Shown here: positions 1-6,111 of the stretch, in pieces
Numbering within the stretch: position 1 is the stretch's first letter
Layout: each line of letters starts with the position of its first letter
Source of the DNA: Patescibacteria group bacterium
Lineage (GTDB): Bacteria > Patescibacteriota > Patescibacteriia > JAGVFQ01
NCBI GenBank assembly: GCA_020057505.1
Contig: JAGVFQ010000019.1
Coordinates: 1 to 44,109 of the forward strand
Reading direction: 5' to 3'
DNA: 44,109 nucleotides
Position numbers and translations under genes: made by a program
Notes under the pieces: generated by a model
The model's database searches: none
Told to the model about the DNA's origin: nothing
Seen by the model: the letters and a program-made list of their open reading frames with translations, nothing else

Positions 1-128
1 ACTTCGCCAATTTTATGTTTTTTACCGGTATAAAAAAGAATCCGCTCTGAAACGGTGGTTTTGCCGGCATCAATATGGGCGATAATTCCAATATTGCGAG
101 TTTGTTCTTGGCTGTATTCTCGAGGCAT
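1..128 (-). CDS. fusA: Elongation factor G, N-terminal fragment (truncated by window edge)
   Basis: Reverse complement from ATG at 126-128 reads [43 protein letters not shown], the EF-G G1 region; followed by rpsG/rpsL in str-operon order. Confidence 0.93.
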   Translation of the reverse strand, partial: MPREYSQEQTRNIGIIAHIDAGKTTVSERILFYTGKKHKIGE

Positions 129-134
129 AATATT

Positions 135-166
135 CTACGAAAATTACGAAATAGTACGAAAAATAC
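135..166. repeat. Left arm of ~31-bp inverted repeat flanking the GxxExxY gene
   Basis: CTACGAAAATTACGAAATAGTACGAAAAATAC is the near-exact reverse complement of 608-638 (one extra A). Confidence 0.85.
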
Positions 167-180
167 TAAATCATTAATAA

Positions 181-588
181 TTATTTCAAGTTAATAATTC
201 GCTTTATTTTAACGCCATGAGACGTAAAATTTGCGATTAAACCTAATTTTATTTTTTTAGCTTTTAAATAAGCAACTACTTGATCAATGTTTTGTTTATT
301 ATAATAATCACCTTTTTTGATTTCTAAAACGACCGTATTCTCAATAAGAAAATCTAAGAAATATTTTCCAATAACCTTATCTTCAAACAACAAGGGAACC
401 ATCAATTGTTCTTCTACTTTTAAACCAACTTCTCGCAAAGCTATGCCGATTGCTTTTTGGTAATGTTTTTCCAAAAATCCAGGTCCCACTTTTCTAAAAA
501 CATCAAACAAGACACCGTAAACTTTATAACTTAATTCTGGATAAACCAAATCATTCCGTTTTAATTGATATTTATTTTTCTCCTCCAT
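181..588 (-). CDS. GxxExxY family protein
   Basis: 135 aa; GPGFLEKHYQKAIGIALREVGLKVEEQ...VVLEIKK matches the GxxExxY family pattern. Confidence 0.85.
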   Translation of the reverse strand: MEEKNKYQLKRNDLVYPELSYKVYGVLFDVFRKVGPGFLEKHYQKAIGIALREVGLKVEEQLMVPLLFEDKVIGKYFLDFLIENTVVLEIKKGDYYNKQNIDQVVAYLKAKKIKLGLIANFTSHGVKIKRIINLK

Positions 589-607
589 TAATTTATCTTA
601 TATTTTC

Positions 608-638
608 GTATTTTTCGTACTATTTCGTAATTTCGTAG
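608..638. repeat. Right arm of ~31-bp inverted repeat flanking the GxxExxY gene
   Basis: GTATTTTTCGTACTATTTCGTAATTTCGTAG; see 135-166. Confidence 0.85.
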
Positions 639-660
639 GAGTATCGTACTTTCGTAGCCC

Positions 661-1137
661 TTATCGGCTGAACCGGGCGAAATGAGCAAAAGCTCTATTA
701 GCCTCAGCCATGCGATGAACGTCTTCGCGTTTCTTGATGGCCGCACCCTGTTTGCCATAAGCATCAATTAATTCCATAGCCAATCTTTCGCTCATCGGCT
801 TACCTTTTTTCGATTTGGCCGCTTCAATAATCCAACGGAAAGCAAGAGTCAGCCGGCGTTCAGCCCTCACTTGGATAGGCACCTGATAGTTCGCGCCGCC
901 GATTCTCCGGCTTTTTACTTCGAGCAAAGGTGAAACATTTTTTATAACCTGATCAAAAACATCCAAAGGATCTTTTTTTACTTTTTCTTCCACTAATTCA
1001 AGCGCCTTATAAACCACTTTTTGCGCGACAGTTTTTTTGCCGCTGCGCATAATATAGTTTATAAACTTGGCGATAACCAAACTGTTATATCTCGGATCAG
1101 CTTCAATTTTTCTTTTTTTTGCTTGTTTGCCTCTCAT
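661..1137 (-). CDS. rpsG: 30S ribosomal protein S7
   Basis: 158 aa; MRGKQAKKRKIEADPRYNS..., S7 signature; str-operon context. Confidence 0.97.
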   Translation of the reverse strand: MRGKQAKKRKIEADPRYNSLVIAKFINYIMRSGKKTVAQKVVYKALELVEEKVKKDPLDVFDQVIKNVSPLLEVKSRRIGGANYQVPIQVRAERRLTLAFRWIIEAAKSKKGKPMSERLAMELIDAYGKQGAAIKKREDVHRMAEANRAFAHFARFSR

Positions 1138-1167
1138 AATAAATAAAATGCTAATTATGCTAATTTA

Positions 1168-1226
1168 GTGCGAATTTGTGCGAATACTTATTAGCATAAA
1201 TTCGCAAAAATTCGCATTATTCGAAT
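1168..1226. repeat. Inverted TTCG-type repeat between rpsG and rpsL
   Basis: GTGCGAATTTGTGCGAAT pairs imperfectly with ATTCGCAAAAATTCGCAT. Confidence 0.5.
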
Positions 1227-1229
1227 CTT

Positions 1230-1646
1230 TTACTTAGGAGTTTTGACGCCATAAAGTGAACGTCCTTTTCTTCGACCTTCCACGCCCTGCGTATCATAAA
1301 TGCCTCTCACAATATGATAGCGGACGCCCGGCAAATCTTTTACCCTGCCACCGCGAACCATCACGATCGAGTGCTCTTGCAGATTGTGCCCGACTCCGGG
1401 AATATATGCTGTCACTTCCATGCCATTCGAAAGGCGGACACGAGCGATTTTTCGGAGAGCCGAGTTTGGTTTTTTCGGCGTAGTGGTCGTAACTTTCAGA
1501 CAAACGCCACGCTTAAAAGAGCAACCTTTATCAAGTTTGGTTTTGCGGCGGTGAAGCGTATCTAAAACCGTTTCCAAAGCAGGAGTCTTGGACTTGCGAG
1601 CCGCCGTTTTTCTTCCTCGTTTAACTAATTGATTGATTGTTGGCAT
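1230..1646 (-). CDS. rpsL: 30S ribosomal protein S12
   Basis: 138 aa; [13 protein letters not shown]...[22 protein letters not shown]... Confidence 0.97.
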   Translation of the reverse strand: MPTINQLVKRGRKTAARKSKTPALETVLDTLHRRKTKLDKGCSFKRGVCLKVTTTTPKKPNSALRKIARVRLSNGMEVTAYIPGVGHNLQEHSIVMVRGGRVKDLPGVRYHIVRGIYDTQGVEGRRKGRSLYGVKTPK

Positions 1647-1733
1647 AAATTACTCTGTATTCTATTTTAAAATAAAAAAATTCGACAAAATCGACTTAAT
1701 ATCAGAGTATCACAATGCTAAAATCTCGTCAAC

Positions 1734-1773
1734 ATTTGTAGGGAACGCACATGTGCATTCCCTACAAATGTCT
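1734..1773. repeat. Palindromic repeat (GTAGGGAACGCACATGTGCATTCCCTAC)
   Basis: ACATTTGTAGGGAA...TTCCCTACAAATGT, 14-bp perfect arms around CACATGTG. Confidence 0.8.
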
Positions 1774-1782
1774 AATGTCTGG

Positions 1783-2439
1783 CTAAAAAAACCTATACAC
1801 CAAATTAATCGCCCAAGTAAAGATGGCGCTAAGTATGGAAACACTGGAAAAACTGTCCAAGATTATAAGTAAAATTAAAATTATCGGTCCGCGAGTTTCA
1901 AGAAAGTATTTGAAATTATCGTATTTGGGCGAAGGCAATAAGGCAAATAACACTTTGGAGCCATCCAAAGGCGGAATGGGAATTAAATTGAAAACTATCA
2001 AAAAAACATTAAGCATGATTAAAATATCCAAAAATTGAACCAATAAATTTTCAGGGCCTAAGGCGGTAAAAACAACCAGAATTTTTAACAAAATTCCGAA
2101 AAAGATAATTAAAATAATATTGGCTAATGGACCTGCTATAGATATGATGGCTGGACCCCACTTTGGATATTTATTCAAATTAAAAGGATTAAAAGGCACT
2201 GGCTTCCCCCAGCCGAAACCGATAAAGATGAGCATGAGAAAACCCAAGAGATCAATATGGGCTAAAGGATTGAGCGTCAATCTGCCTTCACGTTTGGCCG
2301 TAGAATCACCGAGCGCATAGCCAGCCAAAGCATGCGCAAATTCATGGAAAGACAGCGCAATCAAAATTGCGATGAGCCACGCGACAAATAAAATCGGATT
2401 TTGAAATAATAGGCTAAGAATCATGTAAATCTTTTGCAA
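1783..2439 (-). CDS. Site-2 protease (M50) family membrane protein
   Basis: 218 aa, multiple TM segments, HExxH as SFHEFAHALAG, late NLIPIPPLDGSKV motif. Confidence 0.9.
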   Translation of the reverse strand: MQKIYMILSLLFQNPILFVAWLIAILIALSFHEFAHALAGYALGDSTAKREGRLTLNPLAHIDLLGFLMLIFIGFGWGKPVPFNPFNLNKYPKWGPAIISIAGPLANIILIIFFGILLKILVVFTALGPENLLVQFLDILIMLNVFLIVFNLIPIPPLDGSKVLFALLPSPKYDNFKYFLETRGPIILILLIILDSFSSVSILSAIFTWAINLVYRFF

Positions 2440-2510
2440 TTATTCCAAGCTTATGTTAGAATAATTTTACAACTTAATTAAAATTTTTTATTTTTTAAAT
2501 TTTTATCTGT

Positions 2511-2684
2511 ATGGCTAAAAAATGTGATATTTGCGGCCGAAAATCCAAAAAAAGTATTTCCCGAAGCCACTCGAATATTGCCACAATAAGAAGGCAATTT
2601 GTAAATTTACAAGCCAGAACGATTGATGGGAAAAGGGCGAAAGTCTGCACCAAATGCTTAAAGACTCAAACTAAATCCAAATAA
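2511..2684 (+). CDS. rpmB: 50S ribosomal protein L28
   Basis: 57 aa not in the ORF track: MAKKCDICGRKSKKSISRSHSNIATIRRQFVNLQARTIDGKRAKVCTKCLKTQTKSK; CxxC...CxxC. Confidence 0.92.
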   Translation: MAKKCDICGRKSKKSISRSHSNIATIRRQFVNLQARTIDGKRAKVCTKCLKTQTKSK

Positions 2685-2766
2685 AAACTAATTAATTATG
2701 TTTTTAATAATTCCTGAACCATGTAGGGGATTATTTTTTGTTTAAGAATATTATATATCTGACTAT

Positions 2767-2836
2767 CGGGGTGCGGAGAATTGAACTCCGGTTATACCCA
2801 CCCCAAGGGTACGTACTACCGTTATACTACACCCCG
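2767..2836 (-). tRNA. tRNA-Pro (anticodon GGG)
   Basis: Minus strand CGGGGTGTAGTATAACGGTAGTACGTACCCTTGGGGTGGGTATAACCGGAGTTCAATTCTCCGCACCCCG; 7-bp acceptor stem, anticodon loop TTGGGGT, T loop TTCAATT. Confidence 0.9.
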
Positions 2837-2866
2837 TCTTAATAAAGACGAAATACGCTGAGCCAA

Positions 2867-2889
2867 GAAAAGGGGCTCAAACCCCTTTC
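2867..2889 (-). terminator. Intrinsic terminator of the structured RNA
   Basis: Minus strand AAAGGGG-TTTGAG-CCCCTTTT followed by CTT. Confidence 0.75.
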
Positions 2890-2916
2890 CCAAATTTCAT
2901 TTAAAATTACTACAAA

Positions 2917-3073
2917 GCTCCACTATCGGACTAGCTAAGTTCTGACTTCACATCAATGTCTTATAAATTAATATAAGACTGAATCCTCACATTACCGCCA
3001 AAGCGGTAATAAATATTGGATTCCTATGAAATCAAGTTGTCCCAGAACAAAAGCTAATATTGGATAGTGAAGC
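2917..3073 (-). ncRNA. 6S RNA-like regulatory RNA (candidate ssrS)
   Basis: 157-nt self-complementary rod: GCTTCACTATC/GATAGTGGAGC closing stem, TTAGCT...GTTCTG/CAGAAC..AGCTAG, bubble, GAATCC/GGATTC, apical ATTACCGC-GCGGTAAT hairpin, 3'-side GTCTTATA-TATAAGAC hairpin; promoter and terminator present. Confidence 0.65.
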
Positions 3074-3079
3074 ACTTAT

Positions 3080-3107
3080 ATTATAGCATAAATAAAAGGC
3101 AAGTAAA
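3080..3107 (-). promoter_or_regulatory. Sigma70-type promoter of the structured RNA
   Basis: Minus strand TTTACT, 16-nt spacer, TATAAT; predicted start falls at the 5' end of the closing stem (~3073). Confidence 0.7.
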
Positions 3108-3118
3108 GCGATATAATT

Positions 3119-4225
3119 TTATTTAATATTTATAAGTTGAGCAAATTCTTTCGGATAAATAAACATCAGAAAGTCCTTTATTTTAAAAGTATTACCGTGC
3201 TTTAATAATCCTAGATAAGACTGCAGCGTTTCCAGCGTTGGATTATTTTTTATTCGCGCCAGCATGCGATGGCGAGTGGTTTTCCGTAAAAGGCGATAAT
3301 CAGAGAAATTCAACCAACCGAGAAAATCAACGCCCGAGGCGATAATTTTTAAAAATATTTTATCCGGGTGCAGGTCAAGTTTTAATTCTTGATTCAAAAA
3401 ACGCCGGATGAAAGGAATAATATCCTCGAGTTCTTTTTTGTCGGGAGAAAGAAAAACAAAATCATCAGAATAGCGGATATAATATTTGATTCTTAACCAA
3501 TGCTTCACCCATTGATCGAATTTGTTCATATAGATGTTGGCAAAAAGCTGGGAAGTCAAGTTGCCGAGCGGGAGGCCAACGCACACCCCCTCTGTCTCCC
3601 CCTCCGAGAGGGGGAGAACTATAAATCCCCTCCTCTCAGAGGAGGGGTAGGGGTGGTGTGCAATTGGTTTATCCGACAAGGTATAAAAGCTCCCAATGAT
3701 ATTTTCCAAAAGCCGAATAATATCTTCATCCGGAATATATTCTTTTAGAATATTTAATAAAATCTCATGATCAATGCTTGCGAAAAATTTTCTGATGTCG
3801 CATTTTAAAACCCAGCAGGTTTTGGTATTATTCTTGCTGACTTCATAAGCGAATTGACGGAATCTATTGATCGCCCGATGCGTGCCTTTATCCAAACGGC
3901 AGGAAAAGGAATCAGAGATAAAGGTTTTTTCAAAGAAGGGATAGAGCAGACGGTAAACGGCATGATGAAGCAGGCGATCGCGGACACTGGCTTTGTGGAT
4001 ATGCCGGCGTTTGGGATCGTTGATAAAAAAACTTTCGTAATCGCCATGCCGATAGGTCTTATTGGCCAAACTCTCGTGAAGAGCTATAATATTATCCATA
4101 AGCTCACGGCTAAAAAGCTCCACGTCCGGCTTTGATTTTTTGCCGCGACTAAACTCCTGCCAAGCCAAAAGTAAATTTTCTAATGAAATAATATCTTCAA
4201 AAGTATGAGTGAATTGAATTTTCAT
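3119..4225 (-). CDS. DGR-type reverse transcriptase
   Basis: 368 aa; RT motifs, YSDDF catalytic box and GLPLGNLTSQLFANIY (SQ form typical of DGR RTs); TR/VR pair nearby; SD-like AAAAGGAA upstream of ATG. Confidence 0.93.
   Translation of the reverse strand: MKIQFTHTFEDIISLENLLLAWQEFSRGKKSKPDVELFSRELMDNIIALHESLANKTYRHGDYESFFINDPKRRHIHKASVRDRLLHHAVYRLLYPFFEKTFISDSFSCRLDKGTHRAINRFRQFAYEVSKNNTKTCWVLKCDIRKFFASIDHEILLNILKEYIPDEDIIRLLENIIGSFYTLSDKPIAHHPYPSSERRGFIVLPLSEGETEGVCVGLPLGNLTSQLFANIYMNKFDQWVKHWLRIKYYIRYSDDFVFLSPDKKELEDIIPFIRRFLNQELKLDLHPDKIFLKIIASGVDFLGWLNFSDYRLLRKTTRHRMLARIKNNPTLETLQSYLGLLKHGNTFKIKDFLMFIYPKEFAQLINIK
3581..3661. repeat. 81-bp double-hairpin palindromic repeat inside the RT ORF
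   Basis: Ends GCACACC...GGTGTGC; internal CCCCCTC-CGAG-AGGGGG and CCCCTCCTCTCAGAGGAGGGG hairpins; exactly 27 codons, no stop. Confidence 0.85.
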
Positions 4226-4619
4226 AAAAATATTCCTTTTAAGTCACCCCCCCCCCCAACGGGTCGGCAATGATTTATCACTTCTGACTAAATTCGGTGA
4301 AGCGTACAAGTTGTGGCATAGCTATTTTGAAAATCTGCCTCGACCCACTCGCAACACACTCGGCGCGAAGATTGACAATCTTTTCACCGATTGCTTGGAA
4401 CTCTGCTCTTTGGCCAGCTTCACGCCGCGAGAGGATAAACTAAAATTAATTCAAAAACTAAGCGCAAGATTAGATATTTTAAAATTCTTTTTAAAGCTTC
4501 TTTGGGAATTAAAGAAAATAGAAGACAAAAAATACATCTCTCTTTCCTCGCCTCTAGCCGAAGCCGGCAAAATGATCGGCGGATGGTTAAAATTTTTCCC
4601 AAAAAATTCTATTAAATAA
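4205..4619 (+). CDS. avd: Accessory variability determinant (Avd)-like four-helix protein; open part at least 4311-4619, probable N-terminus out of frame across C11
   Basis: LLTKFGEAYKLWHSYFENLPRPTRNTLGAKIDNLF...AGKMIGGWLK; adjacent to DGR RT and TR. The ATG at 4205 opens MSELNFHKNIPFKSPPP and is one base out of frame with the Avd body. Confidence 0.8.
4247..4257. repeat. Homopolymer tract C11 at the RT/avd junction
   Basis: Direct read: aagtcaCCCCCCCCCCCaacggg. Confidence 0.9.
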
Positions 4620-4623
4620 TTTT

Positions 4624-4657
4624 ATAGAAGCAGGCGAAAATTTCCGCCTGCTTCTAT
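4624..4657. terminator. Bidirectional terminator hairpin between avd (+) and TR RNA (-)
   Basis: ATAGAAGCAGGCG / CGCCTGCTTCTAT 13-bp perfect stem with T-rich flanks on both sides. Confidence 0.8.
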
Positions 4658-4672
4658 CTTTCTACACACCAT

Positions 4673-4787
4673 CAGGGGGAAGCAACCGAGATTGCTATTC
4701 CTGTCGTCGTCCTGATTCCAGTTGTCGCAGTTGAGACCGTTCGAGTCGAAATCGCCGAGGTTCAGCCGGTTGCCGTCGACGTGAAGA
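4673..4787 (-). other. DGR template repeat (TR)
   Basis: 115 bp aligned without gaps to 5102-5216; 17 differences, all at adenines of the minus-strand TR; AAC/AAT/GAC-rich. Confidence 0.97.
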
Positions 4788-4910
4788 ACCATCAAATATG
4801 CCGCAAACCATCCGAGAACACTGCTCTTCGAATACTCTTGGAGCTGTATCTTATGCGGGGTCATCTAAACCCTCTAGTTTGCGGCACGGGGTGGATAGAA
4901 TTCATTTCTA

Positions 4911-4927
4911 GGACAATTTTCTTGTCC
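4911..4927 (-). other. Small hairpin upstream of TR
   Basis: GGACAA-(GAAAA)-TTGTCC on minus strand. Confidence 0.5.
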
Positions 4928-5015
4928 CGAGCTACCGGCCGGAATTCGTTATTAGCAAACACCAGCATCTGGCGACATAGCGTTATTATTTTAATCCTTT
5001 TTGGGAAAAAGAAAA

Positions 5016-5051
5016 AGACCTTTAATTCGCTTTTTTGCGAACCAAAGGTCT
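5016..5051 (-). terminator. Terminator/cruciform-type hairpin downstream of VR
   Basis: Minus strand AGACCTTTGGTTCGC-AAAAAA-GCGAATTAAAGGTCT followed by TTTTTC; 15-bp stem including two G-T pairs. Confidence 0.8.
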
Positions 5052-5077
5052 GAATGGTTGACCAAGGACCAGAGGCC

Positions 5078-5881
5078 CTAGATTCCAAGTTCCTCCACCC
5101 CCAGGGGGAAGCAACCGAGACGGCTAATCCTGCCGTCGCCCTGAATCCAGTAGCCGCAGAAGAGACCGCGCGAGTCGAAATCGCCGAGGCGCAGCCGGTA
5201 GCCGCCGACGAGAAGAGTGTCGGTCCGGGTCAACAACTCGTTGAGCGGAGTCCGTTCGCCCGCGCGCTTGAAATGGGCAAAAATCAGACCGGCAAGAAGC
5301 GCGGCGGAACCGAAATTCTTCAGATGATGAGCCGGCAGACCGACTTGCTCGCGGAAAGAAGCGAGAAGGGCGAGTTTCTCCTGGACGTTTTTGCCGAGGC
5401 TCTCCGGAATGAGGCGGGGAATCCAGAAGACGATCGAATTTTTAGTCGGTTCGTCATTCTGCAGGTTCCAGCCCTGAAGGTATTCGAAATTCTCATAGCA
5501 GCAGCCGGCCTTGGGCGCGTGCTGCTTCAGGGTGAAGCCCTGATTTACTCGCCAGGCAACGGGACCGGTGTAGCCGAGAAGAGCAGCGAGCTTGCGCCAT
5601 TTGGGCACGAGGTGTTGAAGCTGCTCCGGAACTTCGGAGTCGGCGAGCGGGGTGAAAAAGATCGTTGTCGTGAGCTCCCTCGTCTTGGCGATGACAACCT
5701 CGGCGATGGCTAATTTCAGTTTATCGCCCTGCGCGAAAAGTTGTTGGAGACCTTCCTTGTCGGGATTCACCTTTCCGAGTGCGAGCTCGGCCGCGCGGTC
5801 GGCCACGTCCTTGATGAGCCGTATGAATTGTTTTTCCTGTCCGGGTGTCCTTTGTTCGGATGTGATCAATGTTTTTTTCAT
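5078..5881 (-). CDS. DGR target (variable) protein
   Basis: VR at C-terminus (GGYRLRLGDFDSRGLFCGYWIQGDGRISRLGCFPLGVEELGI); AAAGGAGG SD upstream; start chosen at the third ATG (5881) for spacing, ORF track start is 5890. Confidence 0.92.
   Translation of the reverse strand: MKKTLITSEQRTPGQEKQFIRLIKDVADRAAELALGKVNPDKEGLQQLFAQGDKLKLAIAEVVIAKTRELTTTIFFTPLADSEVPEQLQHLVPKWRKLAALLGYTGPVAWRVNQGFTLKQHAPKAGCCYENFEYLQGWNLQNDEPTKNSIVFWIPRLIPESLGKNVQEKLALLASFREQVGLPAHHLKNFGSAALLAGLIFAHFKRAGERTPLNELLTRTDTLLVGGYRLRLGDFDSRGLFCGYWIQGDGRISRLGCFPLGVEELGI
5102..5216 (-). other. DGR variable repeat (VR)
   Basis: Aligned to TR 4673-4787; invariant 3' end CTCGGTTGCTTCCCCCTG is the IMH-like segment. Confidence 0.97.
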
Positions 5882-5946
5882 TGTCATCATCCTCCTTTCT
5901 TGGAAAGAATTGATTTTCTTGCCAATATGGCAAAAGGCCAGGAACT

Positions 5947-6063
5947 ATTCCCAGCTTTGTTCTGATTAACCTCCCCCTGCCCCCCTCCTTCGCAAGGAGG
6001 GAAAACTGGATTTCATCCCCTCAGCAAGAGGGGGGGGTCGCTAACCAAAACAAAGCCGGGAAT
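5947..6063. repeat. Nested palindrome: C-rich double-hairpin repeat inside a GC stem
   Basis: Outer ATTCCCAGCTTTGTT / AACAAAGCCGGGAAT; inner CCCTCCTTCGCAAGGAGGG and CCCCTCAGCAAGAGGGG. Confidence 0.75.
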
Positions 6064-6111
6064 TTTTATTAAAGAACTAATATTTAAGGATAACATATCT
6101 TTAAATTTTTG

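Noticed and set aside
1256-1565. Plus- and minus-strand ORFs overlapping rpsL (1256-1483, 1294-1503, 1314-1565)
   Set aside because: Fully within a clear rpsL gene; no homology signal.
3581-3661. CRISPR-like or tandem array interpretation of C-rich hairpins
   Set aside because: No regularly spaced direct repeats or spacers and no cas genes; these are dispersed palindromes.
3500-4135. ORFs 3500-3748 (+), 3805-4047 (-) and 3854-4135 (+) inside the RT gene
   Set aside because: Overlap a well-supported RT; the first is largely translated palindromic repeat.
3119-4225. Group II intron or retron interpretation of the RT
   Set aside because: The SQ-type motif, adjacent Avd and an adenine-specific TR/VR pair identify a DGR; no maturase domain, intron RNA or msr/msd structure was seen.
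4622-4864. 80-aa minus-strand ORF containing TR
   Set aside because: Reading frame mirrors the VR coding frame because TR is the template; no convincing homology outside TR, so treated as non-coding TR RNA.
5054-5713. 219-aa plus-strand ORF antisense to the DGR target gene
   Set aside because: Shadow ORF in a GC-rich gene; overlaps VR, low-complexity Ala/Glu-rich product, and the minus-strand gene has an SD, TR/VR relation and terminator.
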